Shown: one piece after another, positions 1 through 13,184 of the stretch
Numbering within the stretch: the stretch's first letter is position 1
Layout: each line of letters begins with the position of its first letter
Assembly (NCBI RefSeq): GCF_021018895.1
Contig: NC_079368.1
Location: 13,519,856 to 13,583,855 of the forward strand
Length of the DNA stretch: 64,000 nucleotides
Direction: 5' to 3'
Origin: Seriola aureovittata
Taxonomy: Eukaryota > Chordata > Actinopteri > Carangiformes > Carangidae
Made by a program: the position numbers and the translations under genes
The notes under the pieces: model-generated
The model's input: the letters and a program-made list of their open reading frames with translations, nothing else
The model's database searches: none
Told to the model about the DNA's origin: nothing

Positions 1-2177
1 TACTGTAGCGTTCTCCTGGAGGGTGGTGGTTTGAATAATTTATGCAACAAATGAGTTTACCAGGAGATGCCCGTGTTCATCTGAGGACGTGCAGTGGCCG
101 TTCCACTGCCTCAGGTTTCATCACAAACATCTTTTGGTTCCAAAGCCAGTAAGTACAGATGTAGGAATCCTAGTATACATTGCGACACAAAGAGCAAATC
201 ATTCAACAAGTGAGTGACTCGTGGAATCAAAAGGCTTAACGTAATGGTGTTGCTGAAAGGACAGACGGATGAATTAAATGTCTTGTTTTCCGATCAGGTC
301 TTTTCTGGGATCTCGGTAAAGACAGCAGAGATGGAGAGGAACACAGAAGGTAGAGGGAGCAAAACTCTGAAATGAAATAGACAAAGAGAAAAGAGTTGAA
401 CTGGTATAAAGAGAGAGGTGAGAGGATTTTGAGGGGATTGGATGGGATTCATTACTCTCAATGATGTATTTTATTAGATGTAATACAGTACAACAACAAC
501 TTTGTTTACCAGTTGAGAAATGATGAATAATTTGTGAAATAATCTGGTTCTTACAATTTGTTCTCAACTCCATCGGGTCAAGCACAATGCATAGTAGCTG
601 AACTCAACCAGTAATGTGCCAAGTCTCACTACACAAGTCATTGTTGACAGTTTCATTCACACCATGCATGACGTGCAGTACACCATGATACAATGTGCTA
701 ATGTGTAAAGCCAGTAGCTCAGTATCTCGTTGTTCCTCTCCCCCCGCCTTGTCAGAAAAGTGTAAACACTGGTCTGTGAGAAGTGTAAATGATAGACTCA
801 TTAACAGTGTGTAACACTGTGTGCTGTTCATGTTTACAAAGGTTAAGTGCTGGAATATGTTGAGCTTGGCTGTGAATCAGTATTTAAACAGAACTGGCTA
901 ACAGTCAAATTCAGAGTACATTAACTTCCTGGTCACTACACTGTTGTGGCTAATATGAGCTAATTGCACCACATTGATGCGGTTACATTGCATCAGGTGA
1001 AGCTCTGCAATCTCACTGTTAACACAATTATCAGCAACAAGGATTGACTGCATAGCTGCTGAATGGGGGTGGTACAGTAAAGGAATGAGTGCATCAGCAT
1101 GTTTAGTTTAACTGTTATCAACAGTCCGAGTAAGTCGTTACCAATGGAATAAACATAAAATGTTGTTCAAGTCATTCTCTATAACCATCCACAAGCCAGC
1201 TGATAAAGGTAATTAGTGTAACTGGGAGAGTCGTGAGTATTTCTTGAATACTGAATTAACACCAACTGTCCCAGTCTGTAGAGATACCATGTCTTATGAG
1301 TATAAAAATCTTTAAGTCTCATCGACTGTTTGTCCCTACCACTGTGGATGACCGCTCATATTGCTATCATTCCCATTAGTCCAATTGGTCTGACTATAGA
1401 GTCTTTTCTTTGTTCTTGAGTGTAACACAGCTTTCAGGCCATGTGTGTTAATGTGTAGCTCAGCTAGAACAGTAATCTTTATTCTATTACAACATATATT
1501 CCTGTTTTAAGACGATACCAATATTCTATTTTAGAGGTACAGAAATCAAATAATGAAATGTTCTACATAAGCATATAACATGGACAAAAAAAATTCAGAA
1601 TCCCAGAAATTAGTTTTTTAAATAAATGTGACATTGATGTGTTAAAAAAAGACCCCAGACTTTCACAGTTTGGCTACTTTGAGTGGCCGTGGAGCAAAAG
1701 AAGAAGTTAAACAACGTGGTTTATAGGGAAATCTGTGTTTCGAGAACGTTGAGGTGGATGGATGGGTCGTTGGACTTTAAAATGGAAGATCACTCTACAT
1801 TTCTGGTGTGAACCAACAGCTGACATTGCATTTATTGCATTTATTATGATCACCAAGTCAACAAGGGTGCAGTACCCTTGCCAATGGTAATATTTTAGAA
1901 CCACTGCATTGGCTGGATGAACTTTTGCACTTTTACGGTAGCCTTGCAACATTGTCAGACACACTTTGTGTTGTTTAAATCTTTATTCCAGTTCTTCTTT
2001 TTTCTTTTTTTCCCCTTTTTTTTTGCAGAGACAACGCCTGTTGCTAATTGAAAAAAAAATACTAAATGGACCAGAGTTAATCAAGAATTTTTGATAGATA
2101 TTCAAGATAAATTTTCAAGATATTAGTATTACATTAGGACTGTAGTTACTTGAAACCGTGCAAACTTAAAAGAATAA

Positions 2178-2410
2178 TTTGACATTCTGGGAAATGCGTA
2201 ATTTTATTTATATAGCTCAGGTTCACAACTCACAAAGTTTCCTCAAGGGACTTTACAATCTGTACAGAATACAACAACCTCTTTGACCCTTAAGATGAGG
2301 AAACCCTTTAATGTGATGAAAAAAGGAAGAAACCTCAGGAACATCAACACAGGAGGGATCCTTCTTCCAGGGTGGACAGACATGCGATAGATGTTGTTCA
2401 ACAACATGTA
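2178..2410 (+). repeat. teleost dispersed-repeat remnant
   Basis: The segment opens with a short piece of the same repeat seen at 9898 (TTTGACATTCTGGGAAATG). It then reads into a sequence type I recognise as widespread in teleost genomes, with TTTATTTATATAGCTCAG, a fragment describing an 'AAGAAACCTCAGGAA' box and a 'GAGGGATCC.TTCTTCCAG' box. It has no coding potential. The family name is not assigned. Confidence 0.55.
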
Positions 2411-2888
2411 AATTAATGTACTTTACAGCTGCTGATAGGTGGAATTGGTTGTAGCTGTTTCCCTGTACAAAATTAAGGAAAACAGCTAATGATGAATCAG
2501 ATCACAGAATAGTACTATAAATTTTACATAAGCATCATTATGCAAACCATGTGACTCCTCCAACTTAGAGGTGTCTTGAGAACAAACTGGACTTTTCTAA
2601 TGCCATTTGAAACAATCTGATTTGTCATAATCAAGAGAAGCTGCCAGTACCAGAGGAGTTAGTGTTGTTGCCAGTGTTGTTTTTGTTTTCTGTATATGGA
2701 GCGTGTTGCTGGTTTTGGGGCAGGGAGATACCCTGGCGTGTTATGTTTATTTATTTTTTATTTTTTTCTTGTTGCTGTATTTGGAAAATGCTGCTTTGTC
2801 AGCAGGTCAGGTAGATTTTTTTTCCCTCCCCCAGTTCTCCTTTTCCAACACAAACAAACATTTAGAGCACTGACACACTCACTCCCAC

Positions 2889-2899
2889 ATGCACACACA

Positions 2900-2941
<42 letters not shown>

Positions 2942-2975
2942 GACACACACACACACACACACATATACATATATA
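2889..2975. repeat. (CA)n microsatellite
   Basis: CA/TG dinucleotide run with a few GA interruptions, inside an ssbp2 intron. Open frames reading His-Thr or Cys-Val repeats through it are artefacts. Confidence 0.95.
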
Positions 2976-3019
2976 TACATGCACTCATAATCTCGGCTTT
3001 GTCCTCTTTTCTCTTCTTG

Positions 3020-3022
<3 letters not shown>

Positions 3023-3114
<92 letters not shown>
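3023..3114. repeat. (CT)n microsatellite
   Basis: An almost uninterrupted CT/AG dinucleotide run of about 90 bases within the ssbp2 intron. A shorter (CA)n run follows at about 3238-3264. Confidence 0.97.
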
Positions 3115-3117
<3 letters not shown>

Positions 3118-3239
3118 ATGAAGGCAAACTCAGCAGACCTCCAGGCTGCCAGGGAGTAAAGGCATTCTGGGTAATCCAGGGTGTGAGAAGGAAAAGGGAA
3201 AGAAAGGGAGAAAACTCTCACTAAATCTTACACGGACGC

Positions 3240-3271
<32 letters not shown>

Positions 3272-4170
3272 AACCAAATCCAGTCTCTCATCACTGAACC
3301 ATGGAGATACAATATCCATCTGTGTCCATCTGTACATTCATCTGCTGAGACAAATACAGACTGTGTTTGCAGCAGAATATGGAGTCAAAAAGCTGCACAG
3401 CATTCTGTTCCCTGTTGCTGAAGATTTGCAATTGGGAGATATGAAGGAGTAAGGGTGGAGGGGGGGTTGAGGGAATAGCGAGGGTGGTGGGGTGGAGCAG
3501 AGGAGGATACAGGAGTGTCGTCAGTCCGCTTTTATCTCAGCTCTGATTAAACCTTGTTCCTGTCTGACCTAAAAAGTCAGCTGGCGGAAACTTCAGAGAC
3601 TGTGGGTGAATTTCACTGGAGCTCTTTACACCCAGCCCGATGCCTTCAGAGAGGAAGAGAAAGCGAGACGAGAGATCAGAGAAATAGAACAGAGAGTGGG
3701 CAGATTCTGAAAAAATAAAAATAAAAAATACACACACAGACACAGGCAAGCTGGCTTTACATGCTCACTGCTCACACATTATCATATATATGGATATACA
3801 CTCTCCCACACTGCATGTTGTCTGCTCTTTATTCCTAATGAGGATGAGGAAGAGGCCGGTGCTGGGTGGTAACTCCGGGTTAGTCCGGAGTACAATGCCA
3901 CAGGAAGCAGACAGAGGCAGTGCTGAAATGTGTCAGCGCCGCCTGTCTGGGACAAGCACAACAAAAAACACAAGGTATAAAAATAAACCTGTGCCAGCAT
4001 GGCAAGGCATCTGCTGAAACAGGAAATATCCCACTGAGGTAGAGACAGTAAGAGAGAGATGGGGAAAGACCCTTGGATTGTATTTTTTTGGTTTTTGTTG
4101 GTTTTTGTTTTAATGACTCTTGTATTGTTTCACTGGTGGCAAGTTCAATAGAGATTTTGTATTGTTGGTG

Positions 4171-4345
4171 TCAACAAAGCTACAGTGATGGGGGAAGTAT
4201 TCATCTTTTAGTTAAGTAAAAAGTATCCATACCGCAGTATAGTAATATTTAATTACAATTAAAAGTCTCTTTTATTTTTGGATCATTATTACTTGTGCAT
4301 TAACATCCAAGTATTATTGTACTGTTGATGTGCTTAACGTTTGTA
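4171..4345. repeat. teleost dispersed-repeat fragment
   Basis: It contains the 'GTTAAGTAAAAAGTA..CATACCGCAGTATAG' and 'GGATCATTATTACTTGTGCATTAA' pattern of a very common teleost interspersed repeat. A longer copy of the same type lies in the f2r intron at about 37.5-37.9 kb. It is non-coding and intronic to ssbp2. Confidence 0.5.
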
Positions 4346-4473
4346 ATATGTTGGGTAGGTTCATCTGTAACAGTGTGTCAAAATTAAAGTGGCTTTTGTA
4401 CTTTTAAAGTGAGTTTTGTAGACTAGATTGAGTTGAATCTCTTTTTGTGTGTGTGTGCGTTTGTTTCTCTCAG

Positions 4474-4595
4474 AGTGCTGCAGCAGCCCCCAGCCCAGTC
4501 CTTGGAAACCTTCCCCCAGGAGAGGGCATGCCAGTGGGACCAGTCCCTCCAGGATTCTTTCAGGTATACAGTCCACACACACACATACACATACA

Positions 4596-4670
<75 letters not shown>

Positions 4671-7600
4671 TGTGAGAGCGAATTATTTGGGTCTTTAGAC
4701 TTAGATTTAAGGGACACTGAGTAAATTACGGCCCATTGTTCATCCCAGGGAATCTGCCTTACGTTGAGCTGTGGTGTATTACTCCTTTTTTCAAATGTGA
4801 GTATTTAACTTGTGAAACTGTTCATCAAAACACTCTCTCACTCAAACTTACCAGTATACATGAGTGTACAGTACCTTTACATATGTGTACAATCTGTGTG
4901 TATCAGTGTGTAGGTGCACCACTGTGTGTTTCCCAAAACAGAGAGAGAGAGGTGTGACAGGAGAAAGAAATCTCTCGCAGACAAAAACACAGACATGCAC
5001 CTTCGTCCCTGATCATCTCTGTTCTCCATCAGAAGGACTCTGCCGGGTGTACATTGATTATTAGTCAAACTCAGACGCTCACATCTGACATACAGATCAA
5101 TAGCTTTCATAGGCTTTTCTCAGCTCTTTCAAAAAACTCAAAACCAGGCCTGAACAGCCTTTTCCGTCTCTGTCTGAAGATCAAGTGTTCTTTGAAGACA
5201 AGGTCTTGTCAAGACCAATTGGTTAAACAAATGCCACTTCTTCATTCAGGTTTCAGAAAATGAATTGCATATGGACCAGATGAGAGAAGGTTATAGCTGA
5301 ATTTTGGAGAGAGATTGATAATGCATCCTGTGCTGGTAAATATATATATGCACAGGTTTTTACACAGCTAGCTTTAAACATGTTTCATTTATTGATTCAT
5401 TGAGTCAATTTATGAATTTATTCACTGACTCACCTACTAATTTCTAAACTTTCTATGTTCAGTTGTTGCATGTATTTATTAATGTAAAAGCAAGGTTTTC
5501 AGTTATCATTATTATTAATTTCATAATTATTATTATAGCAATCAAATAGACCTAAAATAGTGTATCAGTTTTCCTTTAATGGATCCTCAGCACAGCTGGG
5601 AGATGGGACAGGAGGTGGGGGGTGGCTAAAGCGAAGACCCTGATCAAAACAAGTGGACCATTGCTCTCTAGTGGCTTGTTGAAGTATTGCCTCTCCAACA
5701 CTGCAGACTGACTGTTCTCACCACAGCGCATTAGTTCAGCAGACATAGCGACAGTATTGCTACTGTCTGTGGCGAGGACAAGTGAAAACCCACTCACAGC
5801 TGCAAAAGAGCTTCTCGCACATGCTGCCAAATTCCACAAAGTTAACACATACACTGGCATCATTATTAAAAAACCTCATCCTTTATTCCCTCATTCTTTT
5901 TCCATAAATGCAATCCAATGAAAATGCGGTCGACTTCCCCTCTCTGCTGTCATGGAATTGTTGTTAAAGGAAAATGAGCCCAAAACTCACCAGAAGACAT
6001 ACGCAGTAGTTCTGGTTGGTTTCCTGTTTTGGAGAGTGAAAAAAAAAAAAATTCCCATAGTGCTCCATGGTGCAGTTTGTACACTACTTTTGTTTCTGGG
6101 AAAGAGTTTATGAAAGAAGGACTGGCATGGTGACCCATGACATTATGTTTTTTTCAGGATTTTTGGTTGATTTTTCTTTCAGTTTAATAAAATTTTGATG
6201 AAAATACAGAAGTACTAGGTTTTAATATGTGCACGTGATAGATTGTGTGTGTAGTATGTATAACCCTGAGCGATTCGACATACATTTATGGTGTTTGTTT
6301 TTTTTAGCCATTTATGTCACCTCGATACCCCGGAGGACCCAGACCACCCCTCAGATTACCCAACCAGGTAAGAGCCATGCTGACTCCTGCAGGCAGCAAA
6401 CAGAACTGTCGACAGTAAAAATGGACAGTATATGTGTGACGGTGATGACAATGTTGGTGATGGATCCTCTTTCCTCTGTAGGGACTTGGAGGAGTCCCAG
6501 GTAGCCAGCCTATGTTACCAAGTGGAATGGACCCCACAAGACAGCAAGGTAGACATAGAAATTCTGGTATACACAAACACGAACACACTGCACCTAGTTT
6601 ATTAAAGACTAACTAGCATTTCCAAATACATCTTTTAAACCAAAAGGTATTTTCTCTGGAGCCACAGCCTGATAGAGCTTTTACCAAAGAACTGACATCT
6701 CAAAACTATTAACTAGCTAGCAATAAAGGCTGTAAAGCTGCTCTTAGGCATAGCAGTGCTTTGACCTAAATGCTAATTTCAGCATGTTAATATGCTAACA
6801 TGCGCACAGTGATGATGCTGATCTTTAACATCTTTTTATTTTTCACCACCTTATTTTGATGTCGTAGCATGCAAACTTTTGCTAATTAGCACAGAACTCA
6901 AAGTACAGCTACTACCAGGAATGTCTTTAGTTTTGCAAGTATTTGGTCATAATTAAAATTTTGACCTGATGGTGACGCTATACGAAAGGTTGTGGAATCA
7001 CCAAACTTATTACATGTCATCTTGTGTAAACATGTCTTCCATGTCTGTACCAAAATTTGTGCCCATTATTCTTGTAGATGTTGAAATATTTCACTCAAAA
7101 TCACAAATGTCACTATCATGGGTGCACTAGAGGAAAAGTCATGAGGATTCATCCTCTGGGGACCATAATATCTACCAAATTTCATTGCAGGCAATCCAAC
7201 TCACTAGTCACTAGCATGGTAAAAAACACAGTAAAGAGCCACAGTGATGCACTGGCTGATGTTTTTCTTCATTAAAATGAGCATGGTTGCCGTCATTTAT
7301 TATAAAACAACTGCTATTCATGGGGATCACAGAGCATGCTCTGGGAAAAGGTTTTATACACTTTTGCTATTTTTGATGAGATCAGATGAATGAAATAGAC
7401 CTGCCCATTCATTGTAATGAAGGTACAACAGTATGTCATCTTTATGTGTTTTCAATAGTTAGTTTTGTGTGGTAATCTAGCAGGAAGACTTCATTGACGT
7501 CACATAAAAATATCTCTTCATATCCTTTAACTAAATCCCAATTTACACAAACTACTCATTCCTCTAGACAACACATAAATTATGCATATGTTATAGACTC

Positions 7601-8745
7601 TGGCTGTTCAGTTACTGTTTGGCTCAACACTAGAATGAGAAAATTGTGTGATTATAGCAGCTGTAAATGTTAGTGGTTTGTGCCAGACGCACAGGTCTCA
7701 TCATCTCAAAAATACATGCCATTCTTGGGATTTGAAATACTACAGTGTCCAGATAAAAACGTGTCAAAAGGAACATACACCTAAAATGGCCATGAAAAGT
7801 CCCAGAGTCTGACAAGTCCTGAATCCTGAATACACTGTTCGGAAAAATAATATTGGTCGTAGTTTGACTGTTTTTCTGTTTTTCAGGACATCCAAATATG
7901 GGAGGACCGATGCAGCGGATGACTCCACCCAGAGGCATGGTACCGCTGGGGCCCCAGGTATGGAACTAGATGAATTGCAGGGATATTTACAAAAATTGGT
8001 TCCAATCATTACTCTCTTATAAACACAACTAAAGGCACGTTTGTGTTTTTTTAAGAACTACGGAGGTGGAATGAGACCACCACTGAATGCCCTGGTTGGT
8101 CCTGGGATGCCTGGCATGAATATGTAAGTGGTATCTACACTAACCTTTGTCACTTTTGGGGAAATTACACAGATTTACCCTAACCATTGACCCAAAAATC
8201 TGGCTTTCTCCAATAGGGACACAGCTTTTGTCCCCAGTCGGACAAGCTGTCCCCATTTAACAGGTCTTTCATCTGAAATTTGTCCTCAAAAGTTACCTAA
8301 GTCTGAGCCACACACAGAGAGAGAGTGAGAGAGTGTGAGAGAGAGAGAGAGAGCCAGAGAGGGAGAGAGAGAGAGAGAGAGAGAGAGGCATACAAAGTGG
8401 TTACTTGTGTACATAAGTTAAAAAGAAAAGAAATCCACTTTCTCACCTCTCTCACATTTCTGTCACTCAGAAAGACAACTTAAACCCCAAACATCCTTAA
8501 TCTGTCAGCTCAGTAGATACAGTACAATTTCCTTTATGTAGCTTTTAATTACAACTTTACAATATGTTTTTAGTACTTAGGGGTTCGGAAGTGGAGCTTA
8601 AGCTGTCCTATATTTCGTCTTATATTGTATGTTTTTTTTGTTGTTGTTGTTCCCATCACCTCTCTCTGGCAAAGGGAGACTTTGTTGTTGCCAACACTGC
8701 CCAAATGAATTGGAAACAAAGAAGCTTGCCAAAAGAAGAAAACTA

Positions 8746-8834
<89 letters not shown>

Positions 8835-10617
8835 CCAGGGGACCTGGTGGGGGTAGACCCTGGCCAAATCCTCCAAACTCCAATTCAGTAAGTGCTCTAA
8901 CAACGAAACCCAACAGACAGTTTAACAGTTATTTCATTTCTTTCATGATTTCCTTCTGTATTTTTGTAGACCCCTTACTCTTCTGCATCTCCAGGAAGTT
9001 ATGTGGTATGTACTTTATGTTTGAGTTTAAACAGTTGCTCTATAGGCTGTTTTTCATTAGTTCATGAATGAATCTTATGGAAACTGAAACATTTCAGGGA
9101 CCTCCAGGAGGCGGAGGGCCACCTGGGACCCCAATAATGCCAAGTCCAGCAGGTAAGCTCTGTGTATGCATCTGTATGTAAGTATATACATTTGTTTTGC
9201 TCTTTATCCTCTTATTGTTTCTCCATTTGTTATGTCAGATTCAACCAACTCCGGCGACAACATGTACACGATGATAAACACAGTCCCTCCAGGTGGAAGC
9301 CGACCAAATGTGAGACTTTTTCCCTCCATTTAATGTCAAATATGAGTGCTGTTTTTATTTATTTGTTATTTTGTTGATAGTAAATTTTGTATATCACTGT
9401 CACTTCTGTATGTTCTCAGTTCCCTATGGGTGCGGGCGGCGATGGTCCATTAGGGGGAATGGCTGGAATGGAGCCCCATCACATGAATGGATCATTAGGT
9501 ACAGGAACATGTTGCTTGTAGGTGCTGCGTTGACAAAAATCTCTGGTTATGTTTTTTCCCTAATTGATGCAAAATAAACAATCATATGATGATGGTGATT
9601 TGCGTGTTTTTCACGTTTGGGTTCCCTCTCTCAGGATCAGGTGATATGGACAGTCTCCCTAAGGTAAGAGACGCCATTTATTTACTTTGAACCTGCAGTT
9701 TGTGCCTGATGGTTTGCGGCTTACCATTAAGCTGTGTTTTATTTACCTTTGTGCAGAACTCTCCTGGTAACCTAAGTATGAGTAACCAGCCGGGAACCCC
9801 CAGGGAGGATGGAGAGATGGGAGGAAACTTCCTTAACCCTTTTCAGAATGAAAGTGTAAGTTGGTTGACAGCTACTGTATGGGCTGATTTGAAGGAGTGG
9901 TTTGACATTCTGGGAAATGCACAATGAGAAGATACCACTCATAAATCTATATGTTAAATATGAAGCTACAGCCAGCAGCCAATTAGCTTAGCTTAGCATA
10001 AACACTGGAAACCAACAATTTAAAAGACATTATTAGCACGTCTTCATTTGACTAAACATTATATCATTTGTTTAATGATGATTAAACATAAGTTTAAACA
10101 ACAAGCCATGGTTTCACAGGCATTTTGTCCAAATCTCTTGGATGAGAGCAGTGACTTTCAAGTGGTTGCTTGGCAACCACACTATGATAACAACACTTTT
10201 AGGTTTACTATACTTAACTATACTTTAGACCTTTACAGGTGCTGCTAGTGGATTTTGTTTCTGTTTCCAGTCTTGATACTAAGCTAAACTAAGCAGCTGT
10301 TAGCTGTACCTTCATATTTGATGTACAGACGTGTGAGTTGTATCTTCTCATCTTATTCTTGACAAGAAATAAATAAAAAAAGTTCCCGAAAATGTTGAAT
10401 TATACCTTCAACATATAAGAGAGTTTCAGGTGCCCACTTTGATGGAAATTATTTGACTTAATCCATTGCAATTTGAAGAGATTTCTAATTCAGGATGTTA
10501 GTGTACAATCAGTGTTAACTAGAAAACTGGTTTTGTCACTCTCTCCCATATATTGACAATTTATTTCTCCCCATTCAATTTCTGCAGTATTCTCCAAACA
10601 TGACGATGAGCGTGTGA
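4474..10617 (+). CDS. ssbp2: single-stranded DNA-binding protein 2-like (SSBP2), 3' part
   Basis: Thirteen coding exons: 4474-4563, 6308-6367, 6482-6548, 7887-7957, 8056-8123, 8839-8887, 8970-9005, 9098-9152, 9239-9309, 9420-9498, 9635-9663, 9757-9855 and 10588-10617. All have GT-AG borders and matching phases, giving 267 residues plus stop. The start is [12 protein letters not shown] and the end is YSPNMTMSV. The Pro/Gly/Met-rich region is typical of SSBP2/3/4: [80 protein letters not shown] and the MDPTRQQ context favour SSBP2 over SSBP3/4. Human SSBP2 is 361 aa, so about 94 residues carrying the LUFS/LisH-like LDB1-binding domain are missing because those exons lie left of the window. Family knowledge: SSBPs are nuclear proteins that stabilise LDB1-LIM-homeodomain complexes and protect LDB1 from turnover. 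A teleost-specific paralogue cannot be excluded. Confidence 0.93.
4574..4665. repeat. (CA)n microsatellite just after an ssbp2 donor
   Basis: About 90 bases of CA repeat beginning 10 bases after the 5' splice site of exon 4474-4563. A short (TG)n run (4446-4458) lies just before that exon's acceptor. The pair is complementary across the exon. Confidence 0.95.
6768..7262. repeat. teleost dispersed repeat
   Basis: Recognised by boxes common in teleost genomes: GTTAATATGCTAACATG, TTTGCTAATTAGCAC, TTTTGCAAGTATTTGGTCAT, TTTTGACCTGATGGTG, ATTCATCCTCTGGGGACCAT and AAATTTCATTGCAGGCAATC. The module with 'ACTAGAGGAAAAGTCATGAGG' is the usual internal part. It lies in an ssbp2 intron and has no coding capacity. 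The family name is not assigned. Confidence 0.7.
8312..8388. repeat. (GA)n purine tract
   Basis: Interrupted GA/AG dinucleotide tract in the ssbp2 intron upstream of exon 8839. Confidence 0.9.
8748..8833 (+). repeat. (TG)n tract directly before an ssbp2 splice acceptor
   Basis: About 43 TG units end at TTCCAG, the acceptor of exon 8839-8887, so the repeat occupies the whole position of the polypyrimidine tract on the sense strand. Frames encoding poly(Cys-Val) here are artefacts. Confidence 0.97.
9898..10405. mobile_element. palindromic non-autonomous repeat (MITE-like)
   Basis: The left end (GACATTCTGGGAAATG, then GAGAAGATACCACTCA and AGCTACAGCCAGCAGCC) reappears in reverse complement at the right end (GTACCTTCATATTTGATG, GTTGTATCTTCTCATC, GAAAATGTTGAATTAT). 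The two inverted arms of about 110-150 bases enclose an AT-rich centre. This sequence type is common in teleosts; partial copies lie at 2178 and about 13.19-13.31 kb. There is no open frame for a transposase. It sits in the last ssbp2 intron. Confidence 0.6.
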
Positions 10618-13162
10618 AGGCTTGGGAAGCGGGTTGGTCAGTCGCTCAGTAAACTGGTGTGGATTGGTGAAAAAGCAGAGAGACTGGGTGTGATGTCATC
10701 TAGGCCAGTGACTTCCTCCACCACCACCTACCTAGTCAGGACAGTAGCCCACGGTCTGTCCTTCTACCCCCCCCCCCCCCCCCCCCACCTCCCCTCTCCC
10801 ACCCCTCCATGGTTTCTGTCCACGTCTCTTCTCTCCTGTTTCTTCTCCCGTTCTAAGTGGTGACTCTGCTACATTCATCAGTTCTTCCTCTGCAACTATG
10901 AGACTGTACAAAGGAACCAAATTGAAAAAACCTGGAGGAGAACTCTTTGTATATTTGCATACGGTGTGTATGAGACGTGCACACACTGCAGTCACAGACA
11001 GATGTTTCTGCCTTTTGCATCATGTCACGGAGTTCTTGCCCAAATACAAAAGGCCAGTATCCTATTTATCCTAAAGTTTAAATTTCCAAGAATTTAAAGA
11101 GATATAGACACTTTTTGATTGATGGTAAAAAAAAAATTTTATCCAGCTGACTGTCACATGGAACATCTTTTGTCTTTACCTGACAAATTACTTTGTCCAT
11201 TAGTGGAAGAGAATTTGAGAGACATCATAATCATATTACCACGAGGTTTTAATTGAAGCTTCTGCAAATATTTGTAAAGTCTTTTCAACTCTTGTTGTTG
11301 TCTAAATCTTTATGACCACTTACATTGTGTTTTATGTTTTATACTATGGGTCTAAGAAGTTTTTTTTTAATTTCCATCACAATCTCAGTCAGAAATGTGG
11401 AAAATGTAAAATCTCTCACTCTGCCTCACCTCTATTACATTTGCAAGGCCTGAAGAGGCATATGAAGTGCAGATCAAAATCAGTTCTTTGTTCAGACTTT
11501 AATAAGAATTTAAAGAAAGGCTTCAGCACGTTGAATGGTTATTAGGAAAAAATAGCTTTGTTAAAGGCTTAAAGTGACACTACGTAACTTTTGAACAGTA
11601 GCCACTATTGCCACAAGTGACAATTACAGGATAATGATAAATGATAATGATAATGCTTAAGCATAGTGAAACCAGAAAAGGAAGTCTGTGAAGTGGCTTG
11701 GTAATGTCCATTATAGAGCAGATAAAGTTTGTAACACTAGCTAACATTTAGCAACCAAAAGTTACTGGTCATACCAGACCAAGTTAGGCTGTAGACACAA
11801 AAACCCTGAGTGTATTGAATTGAGCAATGGTGTATTTTATTATTTATGAATTCAACTTTCCATTTGTAAGCCAAAGAATTTGTTGTTTCTTCTTTCAAAA
11901 GTTACATAGTCTCCCTTTAAGTCAAATGAGATCAGTCCTTAACTGTAATTTAATTGGGGATAGCAGTGAGGATAACACTGGAGAAGATTGTTTGCACAAA
12001 GGTTAATACCTAATAGCACTGGACAGACTGAAAGTCTGCCCATTTTTTTTTGTTTTTTACGAGTAAGTGATCCTTCTGCATTCAGCAGGCCTTTGTTGCA
12101 ATTCAGACTGTAGTGGTAAACCAAGAGTCCATTGAAAGATTTTACATTCTGTTGACTGCCCAACCACAGGACAAAGTTTAAGTTGGGGACAGCAAAACAT
12201 AATTGATTTTTCTTATGTAAAGATTTTTTCTAACAAGGGGGAAAACCTGTGGTCATATTGTTTGTTTTTTTTGTTTGCTGAGGCCTCTCTCAACTCTAGT
12301 TGTTTAAACCTTGATGCAAATGATTTATCAGGTTACGTCACAGTTTACTTAACATAAAATGTTAAAATGAGAGAGAAATCAAAGACAAATTAATGGTGGT
12401 AAACGGTGAGACACAAACTTGTCACTTTGGTCACTCATACTTAATAGTCCTTGGATAAACTGTGATCTCAGTGTGATATGAAAGGTTGGTTGGTACAGAA
12501 AGCTAAGATAAGCTTGTTTTTAATCAATGTTTTCAACTTTTTTCACTGCCCAAGATGTATTATCATCATGTATAAAAGATCAACATGCCTGTGAACATTC
12601 TCCTTTCCCCTCCCTTACTGCAAAGTGTACAGCTCACAAATGTAGCTCCTCTGTCTTGTATGTGTATTTGATATTATTGTTATTATTTAAAGAAAAATCT
12701 GGAATTATCGCAAAAGGGAGCGATGGACTGATGACGCACCATCACAACTGAACAGAGATTTTTATTTTGTGTGGTTTTTTTTTTAGATTGAAGCCATGAG
12801 TGGGAGTACAAGAAGATGCATTTGTACATCGGATCATGTTTTCTGTTTTCTGGCAGTATGTGGGACTCCATTTGTGATGTGTTAATTTTCTCTTTTTTAT
12901 TCTTGTATTATGTTTTTGTAAATACAGAGAAGTATTTCATGAGTTTTGAATATGCTGGTATAAAGCTTCTCTTCCCTTAGTCAAAGTGTCAACTCTTTTC
13001 ATTTGCGAGTATATGGACATGAACGCAGTCACTTGAAGGTGTATTTCAGTGTGTTTGTAGATAGAGTTATGTTACCACGAACCATAGCTCTAGGGAAGCT
13101 AGATAACTTCCAGGTATGAGCGTTGTTCCTGCCTGTACAAATAAAGTTGTTCTGAAAGAGGA
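10618..13162 (+). other. ssbp2: ssbp2 3'UTR with polyadenylation signal
   Basis: The TGA at 10615-10617 is followed by about 2.5 kb of AT-rich sequence with no coding frame. It ends at an AATAAA hexamer (13140-13145) followed by a GT-rich stretch. A run of 20 C residues lies at 10767-10786. Part of it (11844-12165) is duplicated at 16803-17100. The exact 3' end is inferred. Confidence 0.6.
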
Positions 13163-13184
13163 GGAGGGACATAGTGAACAAGCA

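Larger units (their letters stand above)
1..4473 (+). other. ssbp2: intron of the SSBP2-like gene
   Basis: No exon of the SSBP family was found here on either strand. The first recognisable coding exon begins at 4474 and continues a protein whose N-terminal LUFS region must lie left of the window. The stretch holds microsatellites, a dispersed-repeat remnant near 2.2-2.4 kb and AT-rich unique-looking sequence. Short open frames here overlap simple repeats and show no family signature. Confidence 0.7.

Noticed and set aside
2696..3312. Several open frames on both strands
   Set aside because: They consist of CA and CT dinucleotide repeats (His-Thr, Cys-Val, Arg-Glu or Ser-Leu peptides).
5576..5863. 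95-codon - strand frame in an ssbp2 intron
   Set aside because: No domain, splice partner or promoter; probably chance or part of an old repeat.
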